Shown: one piece after another, positions 1-7,369 of the stretch | Layout: each line of letters starts with the position of its first letter | Numbering within the stretch: position 1 is the first letter of the stretch | DNA from: an uncultured Rhodospirillaceae bacterium | GTDB taxonomy: Bacteria > Pseudomonadota > Alphaproteobacteria > Rhodospirillales > Casp-alpha2 | Assembly (NCBI GenBank): GCA_913048145.1 | Contig: CAJWVP010000014.1 | Span: 1 to 16,660, forward strand | Direction: 5' to 3' | DNA: 16,660 nucleotides | Notes under the pieces: model-generated | What the model saw: the letters and a program-made list of their open reading frames with translations, nothing else | Databases searched by the model: none | What the model was told of the DNA's origin: nothing | Position numbers and translations under genes: made by a program

Positions 1-1
1 C

Positions 2-590
2 TCTGTGGAGGTTCAGGCCACGGAGGAGGGCGCACTACCCTTGCAAGTTCAGCTCGTGTGTGCTGACGGCGCAACTCTTACAGTCGGCCTCAACCCTACG
101 CCAGCGCTGTCGGAGGTCAAACCGAGGAAATGGACTCTGCTTCAGCAGCAGCTTCACGCTGGCATGCTTTCCGCTGGTACATTGCCTACGTCGTTCCAAG
201 CAGTGATAGAGGTGCGATTCACTCTGAGCGACCACTCGAATTCCACGACGCTGGAGTATCGTCGCTTGAAGCTCGTACACAGCCTGCACTGCAGCCACGC
301 CGCAGCCAGCGCTGCTAATCACCGTGTGGAGTTGCTGTACGGGGCAGCGGGTCCTCTTCGAGTAGAGCCGGCATCCAAGTGGGCTACAGAGCTGCGCGCG
401 GTTGGTGGCTCCACGAATGACATCGCCTCGTCATCCTTCAACCTCCATCTCTCGTCACAGTACGACAGTGACTGTGAGTGCTTCCCGAATACGCTGCTGG
501 AAATAGTGTTGGAGGACATCCCAGCTGATGCCGCAGTGCGTCTGTCGCGCATCGACATCGTGGAAGCGGCCACTGGGAACGGCCCTCCGG
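2..590 (+). other. Foreign-looking in-frame segment upstream of the mitofilin C-terminal domain
   Basis: The reading frame stays open through this stretch but the protein does not resemble the coiled coil expected upstream of a mitofilin C-terminal domain. Base composition and codon choice read as coding in this frame (frequent GAG, CTG, CAG, TCG/ACG) and seem closer to some protist genes than to hemY next door. Short pieces (FTLSDHSNSTTLEYRRL and TLLEIVLEDIPADAAVRL) vaguely recall the TRAPPC13/DUF974 family of eukaryotic trafficking proteins, but this is only a visual impression. The join appears to fall somewhere around 560-600. Candidate explanations are a library or assembly chimera at a contig end, a real fusion, or a diverged native domain. 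Confidence 0.35.
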
Positions 591-1006
591 TCCGCGCGGC
601 GGTAATAAGCCTCGACAAGAACGCGGCCGAGGGGATTGGCACATTATCCAGCCTCCGTGAGGCGTTTTCCAAACTGGCAAGCACCATCGTCGCTGCTGAT
701 AGAGATGCGCCGGATGCCGGGTGGATGGACCGGGCATTGGGGCGGATATCGTCATTGGTCAAGTTTCGGCGAATCGACGGATCGAGTGAAGCCGCCTCGA
801 CTGAGTTCTTGGTGTCCCAGGCAGAAAAACATCTGTCCACTGGCGACCTGGCCGCGGCCGTTAGCACTGTCAAGCAACTTGATGGCACGGCGAAAACCGC
901 AGCATCGAAATGGTTTTCAAGCGCCATGGCACGGCTGAGCGCTGAGCAGAGCCTGGCCAGCCTGCACGCCCACGCGGTGGCCATGCTGTCGGCGGTAAAA
1001 GGTTAA
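2..1006 (+). CDS. Mitofilin/Mic60-like inner-membrane protein, C-terminal part, fused to an unrecognised N-terminal segment (partial at window edge)
   Basis: The frame is open to the left edge, so the gene start lies outside the window. Residues from about 196 to 333 (roughly bases 590-1006) match the C-terminal domain of the alphaproteobacterial mitofilin family (COG4223). Visible hallmarks are TLSSLREAF, a GWMDRALGRISSLV helix, a basic VKFRRI stretch, and AEKHLSTGDLAAAV followed by an Ala-rich helical tail. This family normally sits upstream of hemY after hemC/hemD, as here, with a gap of only 6 bases. It has an N-terminal membrane helix and a long coiled coil and helps shape the inner membrane. 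The first ~195 residues are neither: they contain no coiled coil, are rich in beta-type stretches such as VELLYG and LLEIVLEDI, contain several Cys and His, and use codons unlike hemY. That part may be foreign sequence or an assembly chimera. The C-terminal assignment is fairly sure; the N-terminal half is unidentified. Confidence 0.6.
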   Translation, partial: SVEVQATEEGALPLQVQLVCADGATLTVGLNPTPALSEVKPRKWTLLQQQLHAGMLSAGTLPTSFQAVIEVRFTLSDHSNSTTLEYRRLKLVHSLHCSHAAASAANHRVELLYGAAGPLRVEPASKWATELRAVGGSTNDIASSSFNLHLSSQYDSDCECFPNTLLEIVLEDIPADAAVRLSRIDIVEAATGNGPPVRAAVISLDKNAAEGIGTLSSLREAFSKLASTIVAADRDAPDAGWMDRALGRISSLVKFRRIDGSSEAASTEFLVSQAEKHLSTGDLAAAVSTVKQLDGTAKTAASKWFSSAMARLSAEQSLASLHAHAVAMLSAVKG

Positions 1007-1012
1007 ATTGCC

Positions 1013-2371
1013 ATGTGGCGTGTGCTTTGGTTTCTGGGGCTTATCGCGGCCGCGGCCGCCATCATGGCATGGCTCCTTGATCGGCCAGGCTCCGTGTCCC
1101 TGGAGTGGCAGGGCTATCGAATTGAGACCTCGGTCGCGCTCCTGGCAACGGTGATGGCAGTCATGGCCGCCGCCGCGGCCATCGCGTACAGGATATTTCT
1201 GGCGCTCAGGCGTACTCCGGCACAGTTGGGCGAGGCCTGGCGCAGTCGGCGACGGCAAAAGGGTTACCAAGCCCTGACGCGGGGCATGGTGGCCATTGCA
1301 GCCGGCGACGCTGATGAGGCGCGCCGTCAGGATAAACTCGCGCAAGTCCTCTTGAACCAACCGCCGTTGACCATGCTTCTGTCGGCGCAAACCGCACAGC
1401 TGAATGGCGACGAAACGGCGGCCGCCCGCTTTTTTCAAGCCATGACCCAACAGCTGGACACCGAGTTTTTAGGTGTGCGAGGCCTGCTCAACCAGGCCCT
1501 TGCGCGGGGAGATGACGGCGCCGCGCTTGAGTTAGCCCGACATGCCTATCGTCTCCGTCCAAAGAGCGAATGGGTCGCCGCACAACTGTTCGATCTGCAG
1601 ACTCGCAACGGCCAATGGCTTGATGCGCAGATCACCAATGACGAACGGGTGCGTGCGCATCTCACGGCCAAGGGGGCCGGGCGCCGGCGTAAGGCCGTAC
1701 TGGCCTTACAGCAAGGCTTCGATGCCGCCGCCACTGGCGACCCCGAAGGCGCGGCGAAGAATTACCAAATCGCCTACGATCAGGATCCAACCTTCGTCCC
1801 CGCAGTGATGGTTCAGGCTGACGCGTTGATCGACCGTCGCAAGGTAACAAAGGCCGCCGATATCATTGTGAAGGCCTGGCGGGCGCAACCGCATCCCGAC
1901 CTGGTCCGTGCTTTCTGGCGCAGCGCTGAGGCGTCGGATGGCTTGGCCATCATGAAGGCTACAGAGCGGCTGGTGCGCGCCAATCCCGATCATCCAGAAA
2001 GCCACATCGCGCTAGCCAGCGCCGCCCTGAAGGCCCGGCTTTGGGGCGAGGCCCGAAACCATCTGAAGGCAGTCACTTCCGATGGTGGCGATCACGACGA
2101 GGCACGGGTGTGCCGATTGTGGGCCGAGCTTGAAGAGGCTGAACACCAAGATACAGAAGCGGCGTACGCGTGGCTAACCCGGGCGTCATTAGCCGACCAG
2201 GACCCGGTCTGGGTTTGCGGAAACTGCGGGAATGCCGTTGCCGAATGGTCGGGCCTATGCGGCAATTGCGGCCGATTTGATTCCCTTGCCTGGGGTCGGC
2301 CACGACATGTGGCGCGTAATGCGGACGCCGCGGTCGGACATGACCTGCCGGCGCCTATCACAGGCGATTAG
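1013..2371 (+). CDS. hemY: HemY-family TPR membrane protein with C-terminal zinc-ribbon
   Basis: This 452-residue protein has two N-terminal membrane helices (about residues 4-21 and 42-65) with an amphipathic link (VSLEWQGYRIET), the layout of the HemY N-terminal domain. TPR-like helical repeats follow from about 85 to 395, for example GDPEGAAKNYQIAYDQDP near 242-259. The C-terminus carries two CGNCG knuckles (Cys 402, 405, 416, 419) around AEWSGL, followed by FDSLAW, a probable zinc ribbon typical of alphaproteobacterial members. HemY is linked to haem biosynthesis by its gene neighbourhood, but its biochemical role is unsettled; it is not the protoporphyrinogen oxidase that shares the name. 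The ATG start follows the upstream stop by a few bases, with a weak AAGG ribosome site, so co-transcription with the mitofilin gene is likely. Its stop overlaps the convergent CoA-transferase stop by 3 bases. Confidence 0.9.
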   Translation: MWRVLWFLGLIAAAAAIMAWLLDRPGSVSLEWQGYRIETSVALLATVMAVMAAAAAIAYRIFLALRRTPAQLGEAWRSRRRQKGYQALTRGMVAIAAGDADEARRQDKLAQVLLNQPPLTMLLSAQTAQLNGDETAAARFFQAMTQQLDTEFLGVRGLLNQALARGDDGAALELARHAYRLRPKSEWVAAQLFDLQTRNGQWLDAQITNDERVRAHLTAKGAGRRRKAVLALQQGFDAAATGDPEGAAKNYQIAYDQDPTFVPAVMVQADALIDRRKVTKAADIIVKAWRAQPHPDLVRAFWRSAEASDGLAIMKATERLVRANPDHPESHIALASAALKARLWGEARNHLKAVTSDGGDHDEARVCRLWAELEEAEHQDTEAAYAWLTRASLADQDPVWVCGNCGNAVAEWSGLCGNCGRFDSLAWGRPRHVARNADAAVGHDLPAPITGD

Positions 2372-3573
2372 TCATCAGACAAGACTGCCCCGTCCGCAAT
2401 CATTTCAACAATCTCGTTGGTGCTGAAACCAGCCTCCACCAGGATATCTCGCGAATGCTGGCCAATCCGTGGGAGGTCGTGACGAATTTGGACGCGCCGT
2501 CCATCCATGATTATGGGCAAGCCCGGGATCTTGGTCTTCTTCCCGCCTGGCAATGTGACATCCAAGAGGCCACCAGATTGTTGGAGGTGCGGATCATCAA
2601 AAAGATCGTGCGGTTTGGTGATCGGCGCAAACGGCAAACCAACGCGGTCGCATTCCGCCATCAGTTCATCCTTCGTCATCGCACCAAAGAGGCCCTCCAG
2701 AATAGGCATAATCCGTTCCCGGGCCTCGGAACGCAGCGCGTTCGTCTCCAGGCTGGGGTCATCGTAGAGGTCCTGGCGGCCGAAGGCTTCACAGAAGATT
2801 TTCCATTGGGTGTCGCTAACAATGCCCACAAAGACGCTTTCGTCATCCTTCGTCTCAAACGTGTCGTAAACGGCCCAAGCCCTGGGCCGGTCGGGCATGG
2901 GGCCCGTGGGAACGCCGGTGACCGCGTATTGCATCATGTGTTGCGCGACCATGTGGACGGTCGTTTCATAGAGCGCCGCCGTGACCGGTTGTCCACGGCC
3001 CGTCCGTTCTCGCTCACGCAGCGCCGCCATGATTCCGATCACCCCGAACATGCCGCCCATGATGTCGGTGACCGAAGCACCCGCCCGAAGCGGCCGCCCC
3101 TCCGGACCGGTCATGTAAGCCAGTCCGGCCATCATTTGCACCACTTCATCCAGAGCTTTACGATGGGCGTACGGACCATCCAGAAATCCCTTCAGAGCAC
3201 AATAGATCAGCCTCGGATTGTCAGCAGATAGAGCCCTGTAGCCAAGGCCCAGCTCCTCCAGGGCGCCGGGTCGCAAATTCTCAACGACGATGTCCGCGTC
3301 CGCACAAAGTGCCTTGGCCACCTTAAAGCCGCCGTCTAATTTAAGATCAAGGGCAAGGCTGCGTTTGTTGCGATTGTAGGTGGCAAAAAACCCCGCCCCC
3401 TGATGAACCAGGCGCCGCGTGGTATCGCCGTGCAACGGCTCCACCTTGATCACATCGGCGCCCATGTCGGCGAGGATCATGCCGCATGTCGGCCCCATCA
3501 CCATGTGACAGAATTCGATCACCCGGACCCCATGGAGGGGCAGGCGGGCACTGTCATCTTGCGTCGCTTTCAT
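2368..3573 (-). CDS. CaiB/BaiF-type class III CoA-transferase
   Basis: The protein matches family III CoA-transferases, which move CoA between acyl-CoA and free carboxylic acids through an aspartyl-CoA thioester. Seen in order: LPLHGVRVIEF at the N-terminus, the GADVIKVEP strand, a YNRNKRSLALDLK segment that helps bind CoA, VVENLRPG, and a conserved Asp in KALDEVVQMMAGL (residue 142 from the chosen start), which is the expected catalytic aspartate. FAPITKPHDLFDDPHL follows near the C-terminus. Length of about 400 residues is normal. I chose the ATG at 3573 because the conserved domain begins about ten residues later; the frame also runs back to an ATG at 3594 and a TTG at 3609, and no start has a convincing ribosome site. 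Substrate cannot be read from sequence, and no dehydrogenase or ligase partner is adjacent. It is divergent from the glycosyltransferase. Confidence 0.9.
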   Translation of the reverse strand: MKATQDDSARLPLHGVRVIEFCHMVMGPTCGMILADMGADVIKVEPLHGDTTRRLVHQGAGFFATYNRNKRSLALDLKLDGGFKVAKALCADADIVVENLRPGALEELGLGYRALSADNPRLIYCALKGFLDGPYAHRKALDEVVQMMAGLAYMTGPEGRPLRAGASVTDIMGGMFGVIGIMAALRERERTGRGQPVTAALYETTVHMVAQHMMQYAVTGVPTGPMPDRPRAWAVYDTFETKDDESVFVGIVSDTQWKIFCEAFGRQDLYDDPSLETNALRSEARERIMPILEGLFGAMTKDELMAECDRVGLPFAPITKPHDLFDDPHLQQSGGLLDVTLPGGKKTKIPGLPIIMDGRRVQIRHDLPRIGQHSRDILVEAGFSTNEIVEMIADGAVLSDD

Positions 3574-3626
3574 GGGCGCGAGAGTATGGGGCATCGCAGA
3601 AAAGGTCAAAACTTAGAGGTGATCAC

Positions 3627-4301
3627 ATGGCCAGTCGCGGCGTTTTGTATTTGGTTTGGGGTCAGTTCGACCAAACCCTTTTGGATCGTGCGATCGCCTC
3701 AGTGCGCGAATACCATCCGGAGCTTCCCGTGGAGGTCGCCCGCCTGGGCGATGATGCAACGCTTCTGAACAAGGCCAGCATGCTGGACCTGACGCCTTTC
3801 GATGAAACCGTGTTTCTGGATGCCGATACGGTTGTGCTGGGCGATCTGGGGTTTGGGTTCGACAAAGCCAAGCGCCAAGGCCTGGCATGTTCCATATGTG
3901 AGTGTCCTTGGGCTCGGCGATACGGTGGGATCGATGGCGATATTGTCGAATACAACACCGGTGTTTTGTTTTTCACGGAAGGCGCCAAACCCGTATTTGA
4001 CGCCTGGAAGGCCCGGGTGCGGGATATTGATTCAAGCATCATTTTCCGCAGTGGGGATGGTTTGGCGCGCATGCCCCTGAATGACCAAGCCGGGTTTGCA
4101 ATGGCCGTTGAAGAGACCGGGTTTAACCTGTTCGTGCTGCCCTATAACTGGAATTTCCGGCCGAAGTGGCACAAAAGCTGGTACGGACCGCTGAAGGTCT
4201 GGCACGACTATGAACCTGTACCCGAACCTATCCGGCGGCGCAACGCGGACCAAATGGCAATAGATGCGATCGTCGATCTGTCCATATTACGCGACAGTTA
4301 G
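3627..4301 (+). CDS. Glycosyltransferase, GT8-like with DxD motif
   Basis: The 224-residue product reads as a small cytosolic GT-A glycosyltransferase. The N-terminal strand GVLYLVWGQFDQTLLDRAIAS is followed by FLDADTVV, in which DAD at 65-67 is the metal and nucleotide-sugar binding DxD motif. Further along are NTGVLFF (110-116), NDQAGFAMAV (152-161), YNWNFRP (173-179) and VWHDY, the usual landmarks of GT8-like enzymes that position donor and acceptor. The start at 3627 is preceded by a strong GAGGTGA four bases upstream (3616-3622), which rules out the longer open frame reaching into the CoA-transferase gene. Donor and acceptor sugars are unknown. It sits beside tRNA-Thr, outside the AT-rich segment, and its composition matches the flanking core genes. 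Confidence 0.8.
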   Translation: MASRGVLYLVWGQFDQTLLDRAIASVREYHPELPVEVARLGDDATLLNKASMLDLTPFDETVFLDADTVVLGDLGFGFDKAKRQGLACSICECPWARRYGGIDGDIVEYNTGVLFFTEGAKPVFDAWKARVRDIDSSIIFRSGDGLARMPLNDQAGFAMAVEETGFNLFVLPYNWNFRPKWHKSWYGPLKVWHDYEPVPEPIRRRNADQMAIDAIVDLSILRDS

Positions 4302-4313
4302 GTGCGATCGAGC

Positions 4314-4342
4314 TTGACAGGGACCCCTTCCTAAGGGATAGG
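4314..4342 (+). promoter_or_regulatory. Probable sigma-70-type promoter for tRNA-Thr
   Basis: A perfect TTGACA at 4314-4319 is followed after 17 bases by GATAGG (4337-4342), a weak -10. The tRNA would start about 22 bases further on, a normal distance. The -10 matches poorly, so this is tentative. The interval also contains an inverted repeat (see the entry at 4323). Confidence 0.4.
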
Positions 4343-4345
4343 GGT
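4323..4345. repeat. Inverted repeat between glycosyltransferase gene and tRNA-Thr
   Basis: ACCCCT at 4323-4328 pairs perfectly with AGGGGT at 4340-4345. A nested alternative stem, CCCTT/AAGGG, spans 4325-4337. It lies 22 bases after the glycosyltransferase stop and could end that transcript, but only a short T run (TTT) follows. It overlaps the spacer of the putative tRNA promoter. Confidence 0.3.
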
Positions 4346-4364
4346 TTCCTGCGGGGTTCCGTAT

Positions 4365-4440
4365 GCCGCCTTAGCTCAGCTGGTAGAGCATCGCATTCGT
4401 AATGCGAGGGTCGGGTGTTCAAGTCACCCAGGCGGCACCA
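4365..4440 (+). tRNA. tRNA-Thr (CGT anticodon)
   Basis: A complete 76-base cloverleaf including an encoded CCA. The acceptor stem is GCCGCCT/AGGCGGC with discriminator A, the D arm is AGCTCAGCTGGTAGAGC, the anticodon stem is TCGCA/TGCGA around loop TTCGTAA giving anticodon CGT, and the T stem is GGGTG/CACCC around TTCAAGT. Its 3' end faces the AT-rich accessory segment. Confidence 0.95.
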
Positions 4441-4632
4441 TTTCCCTTTCGGACAATCCCATGGCTCGCAATTGATTCTAGGCGCGTTCGTCTCCCCGTG
4501 CGATTGTTGGCTCTAGATACGTCCCACACAATTTCCTCCTCGTTCAAACTGAGAGGATATGGTTCACGAGTTCGATGCGCATAGCAGAGCCGTGGCTATT
4601 CTCTTCCGCCAGACACAAGGCGATTAAATATG

Positions 4633-5166
4633 CTACTGAGTGAGGGCGATATAGTTTGAGCGAACCAAATAATCGATAACGAGTTGCGTCGATTGGTCCA
4701 GCGTAAGCTTTTCAGTGTCGATGACGAGGTCGGGACTATCGGGAGCATGATAAGGTGTATTGAAGCCGACCAAAGTATCGATTTCACCGTTTTTGGCACG
4801 GGCGTATAGCCCCTTGGGGTCACGCTCGGCGCACGTATTAATTGAGCACTTTACGTGACCGATGATCAGATTATTTGTATGAGAGCTTATATATTCTCGT
4901 GCGTCGGCATTCGCGGTTAATGCTGACACCAAAACACCGACACCTGCAGCACTGCTTTTGTTGGCAAGATGAACCAGCGTAGCGACCACCCTTAGCCGGT
5001 CGTCGGCAGAAAAACCATGGCCTTGGCCAAAAAAGTCCCGCACTTCATCGCCATCGAAATGAATAACTGTTTCGTTCCGAGCACGAAGTTTTCCGAGCAA
5101 TTGTTCAGACAAAGTTGTTTTCCCGCTCGATGTTGGCCCCATGAACCACAGAACAAAGTTTGGCAT
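4633..5166 (-). CDS. Adenylylsulfate-kinase-like (CysC family) P-loop kinase
   Basis: The 177-residue protein has the APS-kinase fold signature: FVLWFMGPTSSGKTT with the Walker A at 10-17, HFDGDEVRDFF at 36-46, GFSADDR at 51-57, then ERDPKGLYARAKNGEID at 114-130 and SPDLVIDT at 144-151. True CysC makes PAPS from APS for sulfate assimilation or sulfation. Here the segment after GFSADDR reads LRVVATLVHLANK instead of the usual ENIRR, and the ISPYR-type loop is replaced by SALTANADAR. Both normally contact APS, so the substrate may differ. It starts just upstream of the P-loop, shorter than the ~200 residues of many CysC proteins. Its ATG lies 6 bases after the pyruvate-kinase-like stop, so the two are probably co-transcribed. 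No ATP-sulfurylase (CysD/N) or sulfotransferase is seen in the window. Confidence 0.8.
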   Translation of the reverse strand: MPNFVLWFMGPTSSGKTTLSEQLLGKLRARNETVIHFDGDEVRDFFGQGHGFSADDRLRVVATLVHLANKSSAAGVGVLVSALTANADAREYISSHTNNLIIGHVKCSINTCAERDPKGLYARAKNGEIDTLVGFNTPYHAPDSPDLVIDTEKLTLDQSTQLVIDYLVRSNYIALTQ

Positions 5167-5172
5167 GATAGT

Positions 5173-6186
5173 TTAACTTCTAATGATTTCGCTCAGGGTT
5201 GAGTTCGGTGTCCACTTGTCCGCCTCTCTGATAATCTTTTGAATCATTTGCACAGCGCCGACTGGGTGGTTCCCGATGGCAGTCTCAGCGGCCAACACAA
5301 GTCCGTTCGCGCCCATCAATAGCGTACTCACGACATCGTTAACCTCTGCGCGCGTGGGCGATTTCTTAGTAATCATGGATTCCAACAAATTTGTAGCGAC
5401 GAACACTGGGGTATCGAGCCACCGTGCCGTGGCAATAATCCGCCGCTGCAAGAACGGAATTTTTTCAATCGAAATCCGCCGCGACAGGTCTCCCCGGTCG
5501 ATCAAAATTTGATCGGCAGATCGTGTAATTGGTTCGAGATTCCCAATTGCCTGTCTGCTTTCGATCTTGCAAATGATGTTGGCGTCACCTCCACACTCCG
5601 CCCTCATCTCGGCAACATCGCTCTCCCGGTTGGCAAATGAAAGCGCAAAGTTACTAATTCCCATGTTGCGGCCAATTTTGATGGCCTCGCGGTCCTTTGG
5701 GGTCAATGCATCAAAGGTCAGATCTTTGCTGAGGTCCGCGGCCTTATTCGAGCCAACCTGTCCGCCGTGCAGGACTTCAGCCACACAATGATCAGATTTG
5801 ACGTCGACCACCTGCATAAGAACATGGTCAAAGTCTACGGAAACTTGATCGAGGGGGCGAAACTGCCGGGCGATGCCGTTCGGCGAAAACGATATGTTTA
5901 GAGAATCACCGACAACTGGTTCAAAATGGATTTTGACATGCTCACCTTGGCGGAATTGCACATCTTCCGCGACCATTCGATGATTGCGCATTTGTGCGCC
6001 TTCACTGTCTAGACAAATGGGGGTATCCGTCCATTGCTGGATTTTTTGTATCGTGGGCGCGACGTCTTCGATTAGTGTGTGTGAGAGATTGATCCGGAAA
6101 AGTGTAACGCCGGCGGATGCGCATTGTTTAACAATCTCTTCGGAGAGCGATGAAGGGCCGAGAGTGGCAAGTATCCGTGCTTTCAT
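5173..6186 (-). CDS. Pyruvate-kinase-like protein without the C-terminal domain
   Basis: The 337-residue product follows the pyruvate kinase A and B domains: ATLGPSS at 7-13, RINLSH at 31-36 (equivalent of RLNFSHG), LDSEGAQMR at 59-67 in place of LDTKGPEIR, a B domain at about 70-150, LTPKDREAIKIG and NFALSFANRESDV, KIES at 207-210 with the catalytic Lys, DRGDL at 230-234, ATNLLESM at 264-271, TRAEVNDV and AAETAIGNHP. Metal and phosphate ligands therefore look mostly kept. It ends after the A domain, whereas ordinary enzymes run to about 470 residues with an allosteric C-terminal domain. The changed LDSEGA loop and the accessory setting argue against a normal glycolytic role. An AGGGGA ribosome site precedes the ATG. 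It heads a two-gene unit with the CysC-like kinase. Confidence 0.82.
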   Translation of the reverse strand: MKARILATLGPSSLSEEIVKQCASAGVTLFRINLSHTLIEDVAPTIQKIQQWTDTPICLDSEGAQMRNHRMVAEDVQFRQGEHVKIHFEPVVGDSLNISFSPNGIARQFRPLDQVSVDFDHVLMQVVDVKSDHCVAEVLHGGQVGSNKAADLSKDLTFDALTPKDREAIKIGRNMGISNFALSFANRESDVAEMRAECGGDANIICKIESRQAIGNLEPITRSADQILIDRGDLSRRISIEKIPFLQRRIIATARWLDTPVFVATNLLESMITKKSPTRAEVNDVVSTLLMGANGLVLAAETAIGNHPVGAVQMIQKIIREADKWTPNSTLSEIIRS

Positions 6187-6631
6187 GATTGCTTCCCCTT
6201 AAGTTATTGGCGCTCTTTCGACAGGACGGAAGCCGATCAACAGCACCGCCCGATGAGATTTTGTTTCCAGCGAATTGCGCCATTGCGCCCGGAAGATTAC
6301 CGATCCCAGATAGAAGCAGAGCTACCTACCACTGATCAAAAATGCGAGTCAACATTACCTCTTTTCGGCACAGCGACTATGTCGATAGATCTTGATTCAC
6401 TCCGACCGATCAAAGAAAGACGGTGTATGAGTGGACACTGGGCCCCTAACTTCCAGGGGAGGTTCCTTGCATTCCAAAATTACAGATGTTAATGACATTC
6501 GATAGGCAAAATTGCTTGCTCAGCGTTGCCAAAAAGAATTTCCGTGAACATCTGAGTATACTTCCCCCCAAATATGTCATCTTGGCGATCGCTAATATTT
6601 TTGTTTCGTTGGATGTAATAAAGCTGCTTCT
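6187..6631. other. AT-rich spacer between divergent genes
   Basis: This 445-base spacer separates the divergent pyruvate-kinase-like and TauE-like genes and must hold both promoters. I could not pick a convincing -35/-10 pair. A small open frame at 6253-6492 has no family resemblance. A short inverted repeat (CCCCT/AGGGG) lies near 6445-6461. Confidence 0.5.
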
Positions 6632-7369
6632 ATGACTCCCGATTATCTTTCCATATTGGTTGTTATTGCCTTTTTTTCCGTTGTTCAATCAATGTTTGGA
6701 ATGGGGTTGCTGATATTTGGCACTCCCACCTTGTTATTGATGGGGCACGATTTCATCACGACGCTTGGCTATCTTCTTCCTCCCTCGTTTGTGATTTCGT
6801 TTCTGCAAGTATTCACAATTGGGCGGGGTAGAACGACTATTTCCCGTTATCTCTATCTGCTTTGCTTGCCTGGAATTGGTGCTGGATTGTGGTTGGCGGA
6901 CAGTCACTCTCTCGCTCCATGGATTAATATGCTGGTGGGGATTACTCTTCTTCTTTCCGCGCTGGTCCGATATTGGCCACCGTTGCAAAGGCTGTTGACC
7001 GCCCTCCTAGACAAACACCTTCCCCTATATCATCTCATCATGGGCTTGACCCACGGGCTAACTAATCTGGGCGGCGCTTTATTGGCAGTGTTGGCAAGTG
7101 GCCAAAATCGAGACAAAGAAGCAATCCGGTATACGGTTGCTCACTATTATCTCGTGTTTGGGTGTGTGCAGATGATTGTCCTTGTCGCGGTCATAGGGCA
7201 CACGAATATTCTCGCCAACAACATCCTCGCCCCAATAATTGCCGCGTTGGTTCATTTGCTGATTGGCCGCGTGATATTCTCTCGAAGCAGCAATCAGGCC
7301 TACAGCACTGCATTAAATATGTTTATTGCAGCGTATGGCATCACCGTATTAGCACAATTCTGGTCCTAG
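6632..7369 (+). CDS. TauE/SafE (TSUP) family membrane transporter
   Basis: The 245-residue protein is almost entirely hydrophobic, with about seven or eight membrane helices. It shows the repeated family signature: MFGMGLLIFGTPTLLLMG in the first half and GLTHGLTNLGGALLAVLAS in the second, followed by IRYTVAHYYLVFG. TSUP members carry sulfite, sulfoacetate, taurine-related anions or other small organic acids across the inner membrane; the substrate here is not readable from sequence. The ATG at 6632 is the first in frame and has no clear ribosome site. It is divergent from the pyruvate-kinase-like and CysC-like pair, which makes a functional link through a sulfur or anionic compound possible but unproven. 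Confidence 0.8.
   Translation: MTPDYLSILVVIAFFSVVQSMFGMGLLIFGTPTLLLMGHDFITTLGYLLPPSFVISFLQVFTIGRGRTTISRYLYLLCLPGIGAGLWLADSHSLAPWINMLVGITLLLSALVRYWPPLQRLLTALLDKHLPLYHLIMGLTHGLTNLGGALLAVLASGQNRDKEAIRYTVAHYYLVFGCVQMIVLVAVIGHTNILANNILAPIIAALVHLLIGRVIFSRSSNQAYSTALNMFIAAYGITVLAQFWS

Noticed and set aside
6430..6470. GTGGACACTGGGCCCC stretch with a CCCCT/AGGGG inverted repeat, at first glance like an insertion-sequence end.
   Set aside because: No partner terminal repeat and no transposase remnant were found around it.
6253..6492. Small open frame of 79 codons upstream of the TauE-like gene.
   Set aside because: No ribosome site, no recognisable family and an odd composition; most likely chance open frame in a promoter region.
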